A stretch of 25,946 nucleotides of DNA from positions 1 through 25,946 of the forward strand of contig DAINSQ010000058.1 of the NCBI GenBank assembly GCA_036741235.1, in the 5' to 3' direction. The stretch is from JABWBR01 sp036741235. GTDB taxonomy: Bacteria > Bacteroidota > Bacteroidia > Chitinophagales > Saprospiraceae. Positions 7,157-14,996 of this stretch are shown in pieces. The notes beneath the pieces were generated by a model. That model had not been told where the DNA came from. It did not search any database and saw only the letters and a list, made by a program, of their open reading frames with translations. A program made the position numbers and the translations under genes. The first letter of the stretch is position 1. The number at the start of each line of letters is the position of its first letter.

Positions 7157-8461
7157 TTAATTTCCTAAAAGGACATTCACTGCCTTTTCCGCGTCGGCCA
7201 CGGCTGCTTCGGGGGTTTTGGTTTGATACAGCACGCAAGCCTCGTACTCTTGCGACAAAATATCAAAAACCTCTATCAAAAACTCAGAATTATCGGCGCC
7301 TCTGACGTGTTTCGCCTGGCGGGCGAAGACCTGCATTTTAGGGTTTTGAGTAAAAAAAGACTGAAATGCGGGGAGCGTCTCCATATCTTTTCGCCGGGGC
7401 AACTGATTGGTAGTTTGTAAAAATTGCAGGTCGCCGGTTTCGCCGACCATTGTTTTAATAAACTCAAAGGCCAGTTGCGGATTTTTGCACGTATTAAAAA
7501 TGACAATGCTTTTGGGATCGCAATAGGTGTACACAGGCCCCTGATGGCCGTCGGGCACGGGCATGGGGCCGAATTCGTATTCAAAACCTTCCCTTTTGAA
7601 TTTTTCCAGATATTCTATTTCCCATGGGCCGGTCCACTTTGTTGCGTATTTTTCTGCAACAAACAAGTCTTGTCCTGCCGATTCAACTTGTCGCGAGAAA
7701 AAATTACGCCGGTAAAGCGTTTGCAAAAAGCGAAAAGCCTCAACAGCATATTCGTTGTTGAAATTTGCCCTGCCGTCTTTGATGAGCGGCATACCGCCTG
7801 AGGCGGCCAAATAAAGCGGGTAGAAATTGAACAGACGCTGGTACCAGGCCAACTTGACAGAAGTATTGCCAAACCACTGGTCGACGTAGCTGTCGCCGTC
7901 GGTGTCTTTTTGGAAGTTTTCTGCAGCTTTGAGGTAGCCGGAGTAAGTGGCAGGCACGCTGTCCAACCCCATCTCTTGTAAAATTCGCTTGTTGTATATC
8001 GTCAAGATGGGGTTAATTTTCCATGGCACCTGGTAGATATGGCCGTCACTGGAGGTTATTTCGCGAACGGTGGCCGAATCGCATCGCGAATAAATAAACT
8101 CCAGGAAGCCGTCGAGGGTGTCGAGCGGCACAAGAATGCCCGAACGGCTGTAAAACTCTACTAGTCCTTGCCAGATGTTGGAGTAGATATCAGGGGTGGT
8201 TTTGGCTACTACTGCCGCCAGGATGATCTCTTCGCTCGACTGCCCTTCGGGCACAGGTTGGTATTTGACGGAGCTTTCGGGGTTTGAGGCATTCCACCTA
8301 CCGACTGCCCATTGTGAAAAACGGATTTCGCCGCCATTGTTCGATGACCAGTATTCGATAGCATGGCCGCTATTGCCGGTATCTTTGCTGCAAGCGGATA
8401 CCACAATTAGCCCCGGGAGGAGCACATGTAATAGCAGAGAATATCGGGAAGTTGTTGCCAT
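7157..8461 (-). CDS. Sugar ABC transporter substrate-binding lipoprotein
   Basis: A 434-residue extracytoplasmic solute-binding protein of the family 1 (MalE/UgpB-like) fold. The N-terminus is a lipoprotein signal peptide ending VVSAC (Cys24), followed by SKDTGNSG. The mature protein opens with IEYWSSNNGGE, the usual first strand of sugar-binding proteins, and later has the hinge strands VPWKINPILTIYNKRILQEMGL and YATKWTGPWEIEYL. It is the first gene of the importer operon and delivers sugar to the MalF/MalG permease pair. About 150 bases separate it from the next gene upstream, the space where the operon promoter and any regulator site should lie. I found no TAnnTTTG box there, so its promoter is unresolved. 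Confidence 0.93.
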   Translation of the reverse strand: MATTSRYSLLLHVLLPGLIVVSACSKDTGNSGHAIEYWSSNNGGEIRFSQWAVGRWNASNPESSVKYQPVPEGQSSEEIILAAVVAKTTPDIYSNIWQGLVEFYSRSGILVPLDTLDGFLEFIYSRCDSATVREITSSDGHIYQVPWKINPILTIYNKRILQEMGLDSVPATYSGYLKAAENFQKDTDGDSYVDQWFGNTSVKLAWYQRLFNFYPLYLAASGGMPLIKDGRANFNNEYAVEAFRFLQTLYRRNFFSRQVESAGQDLFVAEKYATKWTGPWEIEYLEKFKREGFEYEFGPMPVPDGHQGPVYTYCDPKSIVIFNTCKNPQLAFEFIKTMVGETGDLQFLQTTNQLPRRKDMETLPAFQSFFTQNPKMQVFARQAKHVRGADNSEFLIEVFDILSQEYEACVLYQTKTPEAAVADAEKAVNVLLGN

Positions 8462-8615
8462 AATAGCAATTGGAATATGCTAATGGCAAGTTCTGCTTTT
8501 TTTTGAAGACGGGATAGTATTTTACTGCGGGATTTTAGTATTATAAAGAATAGATAGATCGGAAATATATAGCATAAATGCCGGTTTCGACATTCCATGC
8601 AGCCGACTGTGACCG

Positions 8616-9401
8616 CTAATACAACGCCATATCAAACTTCCATCGGTAGTTGGTCGTCAACGGATGCCGGGGGCCCCACTGGCGAAATAATGCAATTGCT
8701 ACGCGGCGGGGTAAATCAGCGTGGTAGTGCTTGTCGGCGGCTACGGCGGCAATTACGCCTTCAACGGCGGCTTCATTTTGTCCTTGCGCATAAGCGGCGG
8801 CAGCCTCTTGGAGTAGCGGCGCTATGGGCGAGCCGTTGTCGGCTGGTAGTTCAAACCACTCTGACAAAGTGCGTATGTCTTCAGCTTGATCGAAGAGCGG
8901 ATGGCCCAGGCGGATAGCTGCAATCAGGTTTTTCGCTTTAGTCGGATCAGCGGCCACGATACGAGATGCAAGGGCCAGGGAGGCTTCCGCTATATCTGGA
9001 TTTTGCTGCACAAAGGCGTCCAGTTTAGTCAGGGCATCGGCGCTATTATCGAGGGCTGCCAGGATATGCGATAGCTCGTCTTTGCGGTTGTCGGGTAAGT
9101 GTTCCTGCAGCCAGCGTTCGATAGCCACTTTAGGGATAGCACCCACGAATTCGCCTGTTACCTCGCCTTTGTAGAACATTTTCACATTGGGAATGCTGAA
9201 TACATCGTAGCGCTCGGCCAGGTCGGGGTACTCTTCGGTATTGATCTTCACCAACTCCCAGGTACCTTTTTGGGCTTGCGCCAATTGCTCAATGATAGGG
9301 CCCAGCGTACGGCAGGGGCCGCACCAGGGCGCCCAAAAATCAACTACTACCGGTATTTCCTGGCTTTTTGCCAGAACATCGTGTTCAAATTGCATGCCCA
9401 T
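8616..9401 (-). CDS. cnoX: Thioredoxin-domain co-chaperone with TPR-like tail (CnoX/YbbN type)
   Basis: A 261-residue cytoplasmic protein. Residues 1-~108 are a thioredoxin fold with the active site WCGPC (26-30) and the cis-proline motif SIPNVKMF. The rest (~110-261) is helical, with TPR-like helix pairs, as in YbbN/CnoX, a holdase that protects proteins from oxidation and passes them to GroEL or DnaK. E. coli CnoX has lost the CxxC pair, whereas this protein keeps a complete redox-active CGPC and could also reduce disulfides. The start at 9401 (MGMQFEHDV) or the second Met are equally possible. It is divergent from the exported-protein gene at 9491, with 89 bases between them. Family assignment is good; the exact orthology to E. 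coli cnoX is less certain. Confidence 0.85.
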   Translation of the reverse strand: MGMQFEHDVLAKSQEIPVVVDFWAPWCGPCRTLGPIIEQLAQAQKGTWELVKINTEEYPDLAERYDVFSIPNVKMFYKGEVTGEFVGAIPKVAIERWLQEHLPDNRKDELSHILAALDNSADALTKLDAFVQQNPDIAEASLALASRIVAADPTKAKNLIAAIRLGHPLFDQAEDIRTLSEWFELPADNGSPIAPLLQEAAAAYAQGQNEAAVEGVIAAVAADKHYHADLPRRVAIALFRQWGPRHPLTTNYRWKFDMALY

Positions 9402-9490
9402 TAACTTTAGTCGTACTGGTATAGGGGTTAAGACTAAATATTTACATCATTAAAAGAGAAAAAGTTTCACTTTCATCAATACTTTCGATC

Positions 9491-10087
9491 ATGACAAGAC
9501 TGATTACCTCACTTTTATTGTGTCTTGGGGCCCTTCACGTTGCGGCCCAGGAAGAAACGCTTTTTGGCGATCTCAATGTAGTAGGCGCTTTCGGAGCGCC
9601 GATTATCGAAGTGGGCGCCATCAACGGTGAAGTCGGCGCCGATGTGGGCGGCGGCGGCGCACTGATGCTCAACAATATGTTTATCGGCGGTTACGGCATG
9701 GGCACCAGCTATCCCGAGTATACGACTTCCAGCGGCGACGAGCGCAATATTCGCTTTCGCCACGGCGGTTTTTGGCTGGGCTACACACCCAACCCTCACC
9801 GGGTGGCTCACCTGTATTCCAGCCTTAAAATCGGGTGGGGCAGCGCCCGCCTGCGTGAAGACGGCGAAGATATTGCTACTGACAGGCTCTTTGCCCTCAC
9901 GCCCGAATTGGGCCTTGAAATCAACCTCACCCGTTTTGTGAAAATGGGCATCAGCGCCGGTTATCGCTGGGTGAACGGGATTTCAAAACTCGATGGCCTC
10001 GACAACGAAAGCTTCAGCAGCCCTACCGGACTGCTCACTTTCCGTATAGGCGGTTGGGGAGATACCGATGATTGGGACGAGTGGTAG
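9491..10087 (+). CDS. Small exported protein, probable outer-membrane beta-barrel-like
   Basis: A 198-residue protein of no family I recognise. A clear signal peptide (MTRLITSLLLCLGALHVAAQ) ends at Ala-Gln, the common Bacteroidota cleavage context. The mature protein is glycine-rich, with alternating short strands such as GGGGALMLNNMFIGGYGMG, GGFWLGYTPNP, SSLKIGWGSARL, ELGLEINLTRFVKMGISAGYRW and GLLTFRIGGWG. These look like amphipathic beta-strands of a small outer-membrane barrel, and similar small proteins are common in this phylum. The end is acidic and tryptophan-rich (DTDDWDEW) instead of the usual terminal Phe of outer-membrane porins. It is divergent from the thioredoxin gene and converges on the rhomboid gene, 10 bases away. 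Function unknown. Confidence 0.75.
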   Translation: MTRLITSLLLCLGALHVAAQEETLFGDLNVVGAFGAPIIEVGAINGEVGADVGGGGALMLNNMFIGGYGMGTSYPEYTTSSGDERNIRFRHGGFWLGYTPNPHRVAHLYSSLKIGWGSARLREDGEDIATDRLFALTPELGLEINLTRFVKMGISAGYRWVNGISKLDGLDNESFSSPTGLLTFRIGGWGDTDDWDEW

Positions 10088-10097
10088 GACCATCCTG

Positions 10098-10787
10098 CTA
10101 AAGCAAGTCTCTGCGATCATATAGCGGCATAGCCCGGCGGGGCATGCGATTAAAGCGGTAATATATTCCTGCAAGTACGCCAAAAGCAAATCCGCCGATA
10201 TGCGCCCACCAGGCTACGCCGCTGCTCTCTGCCGTAGGCACATTTAGCGCGGCTGTGCCATTGAGCCATTGTTGCCATATCCAGAATCCCAAAAACAATA
10301 GCGCCGGCACACGGAAGGTGAACAGGAAAAACAAAATCTTGACGCGGGATGTAGGAAACATTATAAGATAAGCCCCCATTACCGCTGAAATGGCCCCACT
10401 GGCGCCAACGGTGGGTATTTGGCTGTCCCAGTTGAAGTATATATGCGCGCCATGCGAAACCAGCCCCCCCAACAGGTAGAAGGCCAGAAACCGGAGATGG
10501 CCTATGCTGGATTCGATGTTGTCGGCAAATACCCATAAAAATAGCATGTTGCCGATGAGGTGCATCCATCCGCCATGTAGAAACATACTGGTAACCAGCG
10601 TGAAAAGGTCTTGCCCTCGTAGCGTCTCGTAGGGTATGGAGCCATAGTCATATACAAAAGCCTCTAATGCCGCAGGCGGCATATTAACCTGGAAAAGGAA
10701 AATGGCTACATTTAATGCAATCAGGCTATAGCTGAAAAAAGGAAAATGCCCGCCTCTAACCTGATCATCGCCAATGGGAAATATCAT
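10098..10787 (-). CDS. Rhomboid-family intramembrane serine protease
   Basis: A 229-residue polytopic membrane protein with about six transmembrane segments. The catalytic dyad is visible: Ser130 in GASGAISAVMGAYL and His196 in AHIGGFAFGVLAG. The oxyanion-hole motif HGGWMHLIGN supplies H71, H76 and N80 with the family spacing. The N-terminal MIFPIGDDQVRG is typical of the Bacteroidota/planctomycete rhomboid group. Such proteases cut transmembrane segments of other membrane proteins; their substrates in this phylum are mostly unknown. Its gene is 86 bases downstream of the CHU_C lipoprotein gene on the same strand and may be cotranscribed with it. The short Arg-rich tail (NRMPRRAMPLYDRR) would be cytoplasmic. 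Confidence 0.95.
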   Translation of the reverse strand: MIFPIGDDQVRGGHFPFFSYSLIALNVAIFLFQVNMPPAALEAFVYDYGSIPYETLRGQDLFTLVTSMFLHGGWMHLIGNMLFLWVFADNIESSIGHLRFLAFYLLGGLVSHGAHIYFNWDSQIPTVGASGAISAVMGAYLIMFPTSRVKILFFLFTFRVPALLFLGFWIWQQWLNGTAALNVPTAESSGVAWWAHIGGFAFGVLAGIYYRFNRMPRRAMPLYDRRDLL

Positions 10788-10823
10788 GCGCTATCTTTTT
10801 ATGCTAAATAACACTTTTACACC

Positions 10824-10860
10824 CATTTGGGATGATTGTTTAGATGAATGCGCCCAAATG
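10824..10860 (-). terminator. Weak hairpin between the CHU_C lipoprotein and rhomboid genes
   Basis: CATTTGGG at 10824-10831 and CCCAAATG at 10853-10860 form a perfect 8-bp stem with a 21-base loop. It lies just after the lipoprotein stop codon (10874) and before the rhomboid start (10787). No T-run follows on the minus strand, so it could equally be an operator-like symmetry or an mRNA processing hairpin. Confidence 0.35.
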
Positions 10861-10873
10861 ATAGAGGAATATA

Positions 10874-11440
10874 CTATTCGAAACAATTACTCTCATTATT
10901 GGACAATGTTGCATCTAAATAACCGCTGGTGTTAATTTGGGAGGGGTAATAGCAGCCTGTTTTTGTTTTAAATATGGATGCATCCGATCCGCAAGCAATC
11001 CGGCAAGCATAACCTTCTATTTGATATAAGCCGCCACCTTGCAAAAATACGCTGAATTCATATTTAAAGCGACCCGTATAAGCTGCGCCATTCTGCCGGT
11101 TGCCATCCCAGGCAGTATTGGCAACATTGGCAGGGTCGTAGACTGAACTGGCAAAAATAACGGTATCGCCAACAGGCGTATATATCAAATAAGAATCAAA
11201 GCCCAGGATTTGCTCGTTGATGGAAGGCGCAAAATAGTCGTTGATGCCGTCGGCATTTGGCGTGAATACGTTGGGCACATACAAATAAGCGTCGCCGGAA
11301 TTGAATTCTACCGGATCGTCACCGCAACAAGACTCGTACACGTTTGTATCCGGGGTAGTGGCAGGATCTTCCTGGTCGCAAGCGGAAAAAGCAAGAACGG
11401 CCCATGTGGCTAGCAGAAAAAATACGTTTTGGCTTTTCAT
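10874..11440 (-). CDS. Lipoprotein carrying a CHU_C-like (gliding-motility C-terminal) domain
   Basis: A 188-residue protein with a lipoprotein signal ending LAFSAC (Cys21). From about residue 56 it has the start signature of the CHU_C / gliding-motility-associated C-terminal domain, NVFTPNADGINDYFAP. Later elements follow in order: a strand with ILGFDSYLIYTPVGD, the WDGNRQNGAAYTGRFKYEFSV segment and a closing strand. In T9SS cargo this domain normally forms the very end (type B sorting signal). Here ~40 more residues with four Cys follow (GYACRIACGSD...TGCYY...SNCFE), and the protein is already a lipoprotein. It is thus more likely a small surface lipoprotein reusing the fold than a T9SS substrate. 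Function is unknown. Its ATG lies 15 bases after the terminator hairpin of the upstream gene. Confidence 0.8.
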   Translation of the reverse strand: MKSQNVFFLLATWAVLAFSACDQEDPATTPDTNVYESCCGDDPVEFNSGDAYLYVPNVFTPNADGINDYFAPSINEQILGFDSYLIYTPVGDTVIFASSVYDPANVANTAWDGNRQNGAAYTGRFKYEFSVFLQGGGLYQIEGYACRIACGSDASIFKTKTGCYYPSQINTSGYLDATLSNNESNCFE

Positions 11441-11455
11441 ATTCAGAAGCCGGTT

Positions 11456-11519
11456 AAAAACAAAAGGCTGAAAAATAAACGCCGGGAGTTCCCAGGGATA
11501 TTTTCAGCCTTTTGTTTTT
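11456..11519 (-). terminator. Strong intrinsic terminator of the FG-GAP/UnbV gene
   Basis: A perfect 19-bp inverted repeat (11456-11474 with 11501-11519, core AAAAGGCTGAAAA / TTTTCAGCCTTTT) surrounds a 26-base loop that itself can pair (CGGGA with TCCC). It begins 14 bases after the stop codon of the 949-residue T9SS protein and ends in a T-run on the minus strand. Because both arms end in A/T runs it could work in either direction. Confidence 0.88.
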
Positions 11520-11532
11520 TTTTATAAAAAAA

Positions 11533-14382
11533 TTAGCGCTGCAAGATCACTTTGCCAATTGCCAATCCCGTCTGATACTGCACCCTGACCATATATACCC
11601 CATTGGGCAAATGGCTCAAATCAAGTTGTAGCCGGCGACTATCGGCATTGAGGTTATGCCTGACTACCACGCGGCCTTGCGCATCCAGTACGTGAAGGCT
11701 GTAATCGCGGGTGTCGGCAGGCAGGTCTATCATTATTTCACCGCTGCTGGGGTTGGGCTGTAATGTCAATGGTTGAGCGATAGCTTCGTTGACCGACTCT
11801 ACAACAAGAAAAACGGCTTCCACCGGTACCCGCTCGCTGACGCACTCGGCATCGGGCAATTTGACTTCCCAATTGTAGAAATAGTAGTACACATCCGTGC
11901 CGAAGTTGGCTTCGTTAATGCTAAGCACTCCAGGCGTTACGTAGGGATACGTCACTGTGGGGCCGTTGGTGCGTTGCAGGCGCGGGCTGTTATAGCCAAA
12001 GGCATTGATATTCTGATTGGTATTGGTGGTCAGTTTCAACCCGTCGCCAACAGGAACAGCAAAGTTGAGGTCGATGGTATTTTCGCCCATTGGTATATTC
12101 ACGGTAAGCGACTGCAGAACATTGTCATCGGAATCCCGCAATTCTATGATGCGCTCGCCGGGGGTGTCTGTATATACTTTTACGCTTCGAAGTGTAAAGG
12201 GAGTGAAACAGTCAAACCAAAGTTCGCCGTTGAATTGGTTCCCACTATACTGCGAATTGCCAGAATGTTGAGGCGCGCCGCCGAAATACAATGGACCGGG
12301 GTAAAATTCCGGGTCTTCAACATAGAAGGTGGCGGTCTCCGTCAGCAAGGGTATGATAAGCGTATCGTTTTCCGCTAGTAAGTTGCCGCCCACTGGCGCA
12401 TCATACCAGCGGGGCGCATCGCCGGTAGAGACCAGGATCGCTTCAGCCGGTTCGTTGATGACGGTATCAGGAAAGACCTGTGGCGCCGGAGCTGCCAGCA
12501 CTTCAACGTGTATGGCCGACGAACTGAAATCACTGCACAATCCCGGGGTGGTGACATAGTAATCGCCGGTAGCAGAAACGCTAATAGATGGAGTGGTTTC
12601 TCCCGTCGACCAGGTATATGCCGCTGCGGGGCTTGCGCTGATGATTACGCTGTTGCCGGCGCAGAAAATGGTGTCGCCTTCAGCAGCAATCGATGGAATG
12701 GCTACCGGGTCAACTACAATGACAACGGGCGTCGAAGAAGCAGAACAGCCGGCTTCGTTGTAGGCGATGACGCTGTAGCTACCTGAAGTAGTAGCGTTGA
12801 TACTTTGGGTGGTTTCGCCATTTGACCATTGATAGGAGTATGCTTCGCCGGCGGTAAGCGTCAGGCTTTCGCCGGGGCAAAATACGATAGGCCCATCGTA
12901 AGTAATGACTGCCGTGGGCGGTACGCAATTGCCTTCGAGCAAGGTTAAAAATTGATCGGCGGCTATATTGTAATAAGTATCTAAGGCGCCGCTGGGCCAG
13001 CGCACCGTCATGGAGTCAATCATGGTGTGGGCGCCGAGGCCGAAATGCTGCATAAATGAATTCATGATGCCATAACTCTCGCCTGAGCGCACTTCTCTGA
13101 TTTGTACTCCCCATGGGCCGTAAATGGATATTCTGGCGCCAATGCCATTGCGGTTGCTGGTATCGCCCACAAGGGTGACTGCGAGGAAGCGGTTGCCATT
13201 ATCGGTGGCATTTAGCCACAGCACATCGGGTATATTGCTGGGGGTGGTGTACACTTCGGCATAGCCGCCATAAATATCTAGTTTGCCGTCGTGGTTGAGG
13301 TCGCCAACGGCAAAAGATTCCATTTGGTTGCTATTAAATAAACCTTCGACCTCCGAAAAAGTATTGTCGCCATTGTTGCGGAAGAGATATTGGGCAGTGC
13401 CTGCTACCAGAATATCGACCCAGCCGTCGTTGTCGAAGTCGCGGAAGATGCCTTGTATCGGCAACCCGCCGATGTCGAGACCGCTGTTGGGGGTAATGTC
13501 CGTAAATACGCCATTGCCATCATTGAGCATAAGCATACTGGGCACGTCGTGATTAGTGATAAAGCAGTCGAGGTCGCCGTCATTATCAATATCGCCAAAA
13601 TCTGCCGTCCACGATTGCGCGCCGATTTTCAAATTGGCAGCTTCGGCAGCTTCGGTGAAGTTGTTATTACCGTCATTGACAAACAGGGCGTTGATGCGGC
13701 GTGGGTCGGCGGGGTTATTCACACCCTGGCGGCACTTGGCAATGTAGAGGTCGAGGTCGCCGTCGTTGTCGAAATCCGCCCATACGCTGCCGTAATTTCC
13801 GGAGTTATCAGAAGCGGGCACAGTAGCCATGTCTATCCAGTTGTCGGCAGTAACAAAGGCGCCAGAACCGTCATTTGCCCAAATCCGGCTTTCTCCGTCG
13901 TCGTGGCAGCCGAATGCGTCTACCCAGCCGTCGTTGTTGATATCGGCAAAGTTGGAGCCCTGCACAAACAGCGTGGCGCCCGGCAGCAGACTGGAGGAGT
14001 AAATTACCGTATCCGTACCTGACGCTTTGTACAATTTCATACCGTCGTAGCGACCGCCGGTGAGAATATCGTTCAAGCCATTGTTGTCGACGTCGGCAAT
14101 ACATAAACTCCATTGGCTCATGGTAGATACCTGGCCTATTACGACGGTATTGAAACCCAGCCCGTCGGGGCGCTGGTATTCCACGGTGAGGATACGACCG
14201 TTTTGCAAGTGGGCTATGTCGTCATAGCCGTCGCCGTTCAGATCGGCCACGCCAATGGCCACACCGCTGTATGAATTAGGCTGTACGAAGAGCTGGTTAG
14301 CGGCATTAAATGACATTTGCGCATTTAACCCAAACGCTCCAACCAGCATTCCGAAAAGCAGTAGCGTAAATATTTTTTTCAT
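11533..14382 (-). CDS. T9SS-secreted FG-GAP/VCBS propeller protein with ASPIC/UnbV and Ig-like domains
   Basis: A 949-residue secreted protein. Residues 1-22 are a signal peptide ending LNAQ. Residues ~40-385 hold seven FG-GAP/VCBS blades, each marked by a Ca-binding-type loop: DLNGDGYDD, DVDNNGLND, DINNDGWVD, DFDNDGDLD, DIDNDGDLD, DFDNDGWVD and DLNHDGKLD. This implies a seven-bladed propeller, as in integrin alpha chains. An ASPIC/UnbV domain follows (NGIGARISIYGPWG, then TVRWPSGALDTYY), then two or three Ig-like bacterial modules (CPGESLTL...YQWSNGETTQSI; CAGNSVII...YTWSTGETTPSI). A ~180-residue unassigned beta region comes next, and a type A T9SS sorting domain (LQPNPSSGE ... GVYMVRVQ ... 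GKVILQR) closes the protein. It probably acts in adhesion or polymer binding at the cell surface. A strong terminator follows the stop. Confidence 0.92.
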   Translation of the reverse strand: MKKIFTLLLFGMLVGAFGLNAQMSFNAANQLFVQPNSYSGVAIGVADLNGDGYDDIAHLQNGRILTVEYQRPDGLGFNTVVIGQVSTMSQWSLCIADVDNNGLNDILTGGRYDGMKLYKASGTDTVIYSSSLLPGATLFVQGSNFADINNDGWVDAFGCHDDGESRIWANDGSGAFVTADNWIDMATVPASDNSGNYGSVWADFDNDGDLDLYIAKCRQGVNNPADPRRINALFVNDGNNNFTEAAEAANLKIGAQSWTADFGDIDNDGDLDCFITNHDVPSMLMLNDGNGVFTDITPNSGLDIGGLPIQGIFRDFDNDGWVDILVAGTAQYLFRNNGDNTFSEVEGLFNSNQMESFAVGDLNHDGKLDIYGGYAEVYTTPSNIPDVLWLNATDNGNRFLAVTLVGDTSNRNGIGARISIYGPWGVQIREVRSGESYGIMNSFMQHFGLGAHTMIDSMTVRWPSGALDTYYNIAADQFLTLLEGNCVPPTAVITYDGPIVFCPGESLTLTAGEAYSYQWSNGETTQSINATTSGSYSVIAYNEAGCSASSTPVVIVVDPVAIPSIAAEGDTIFCAGNSVIISASPAAAYTWSTGETTPSISVSATGDYYVTTPGLCSDFSSSAIHVEVLAAPAPQVFPDTVINEPAEAILVSTGDAPRWYDAPVGGNLLAENDTLIIPLLTETATFYVEDPEFYPGPLYFGGAPQHSGNSQYSGNQFNGELWFDCFTPFTLRSVKVYTDTPGERIIELRDSDDNVLQSLTVNIPMGENTIDLNFAVPVGDGLKLTTNTNQNINAFGYNSPRLQRTNGPTVTYPYVTPGVLSINEANFGTDVYYYFYNWEVKLPDAECVSERVPVEAVFLVVESVNEAIAQPLTLQPNPSSGEIMIDLPADTRDYSLHVLDAQGRVVVRHNLNADSRRLQLDLSHLPNGVYMVRVQYQTGLAIGKVILQR

Positions 14383-14402
14383 CTACAGGTTGTTTTTTTA
14401 TC

Positions 14403-14410
14403 CAAAAATA
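14403..14410 (-). promoter_or_regulatory. Possible -7 box for the FG-GAP/UnbV gene
   Basis: On the minus strand this reads TATTTTTG, matching the Bacteroidota -7 consensus TAnnTTTG, 20 bases upstream of the ATG at 14382. No TTTG at the usual -33 distance was found, so support is weak. The rest of the gap between this gene and atpC (14411-14562) contains no other signal I can name. Confidence 0.35.
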
Positions 14411-14562
14411 AAAGGTTGAAATTAGGAAAAAAACATCCAATTCAAGCGGATATTCTTGATATGGTCGGCCGGGTGACGGGCGATTCGAGCAGGGCGGAGT
14501 TGAAACTAACAACCAACGTGAGCCGGGGCGGACTTCATATCTTACACGTAGTCACAACAAAA

Positions 14563-14590
14563 AAGCCCACCGGCAAATGCCGGCGGGCTT
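14563..14590 (-). terminator. Terminator of the atpD-atpC transcript
   Basis: A 13-bp stem with one mismatch (AAGCCCaCCGGCA at 14563-14575 with TGCCGGcGGGCTT at 14578-14590) is followed on the minus strand by a run of six T (complement of 14559-14564). It begins 64 bases after the atpC stop codon. GC-rich stem, tiny loop and U-tract make this a classical intrinsic terminator. Confidence 0.9.
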
Positions 14591-14654
14591 ATATCTTTGG
14601 AAATCGTCTGGTTAGGTAGATAAAACAAAACCCGACCAAACGTTAAAAATGCGC

Positions 14655-14963
14655 TTACACCTCTTTCACTCCACGCACCAACAATGATACCTCATTATTA
14701 AGTACCTCTACAAAACCGCCGGCGATTTTGAAAGAGATCGTGCGGCCGGCTTCCGTGCCGTCTTTAACGGCGCCGCTTTCCTCGTCGAAATAACGGTAGT
14801 TGCCGACGGCGGTGACGATATACACGATGCCTTCTTCCAGCGAAGAAACTATCGGCGCGTGATTGTTGAGAATCTGGAACTGGCCCTGCGTGCCCGGTAC
14901 TTTCACCGAAGCGATAGAGCCGTGAAAGAGTTCCTTATCGGGAGTGAGTACGGAGATATTCAT
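14655..14963 (-). CDS. atpC: F0F1 ATP synthase epsilon subunit (short form)
   Basis: A 102-residue subunit of the central stalk of the ATP synthase, in the cytoplasm. It opens MNISVLTPDKELFHGSIASVKVPGTQGQFQILNNHAPIVSSLEEG (given here as family pattern: L.TP...F.G....V..PG..G...IL..HAP..S.L..G), the signature of the N-terminal beta-sandwich. It ends in GGFVEVLNNEVSLLV. The two C-terminal helices found in the ~135-residue E. coli protein, which inhibit ATP hydrolysis, are essentially missing. Short epsilon subunits are common in Bacteroidota. The gene follows atpD by 33 bases and precedes a strong terminator, so atpD and atpC form a two-gene transcript apart from the other atp genes. Confidence 0.96.
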   Translation of the reverse strand: MNISVLTPDKELFHGSIASVKVPGTQGQFQILNNHAPIVSSLEEGIVYIVTAVGNYRYFDEESGAVKDGTEAGRTISFKIAGGFVEVLNNEVSLLVRGVKEV

Positions 14964-14996
14964 AATGCCTTAACAGCTTGAAACAGTCAATAATCA

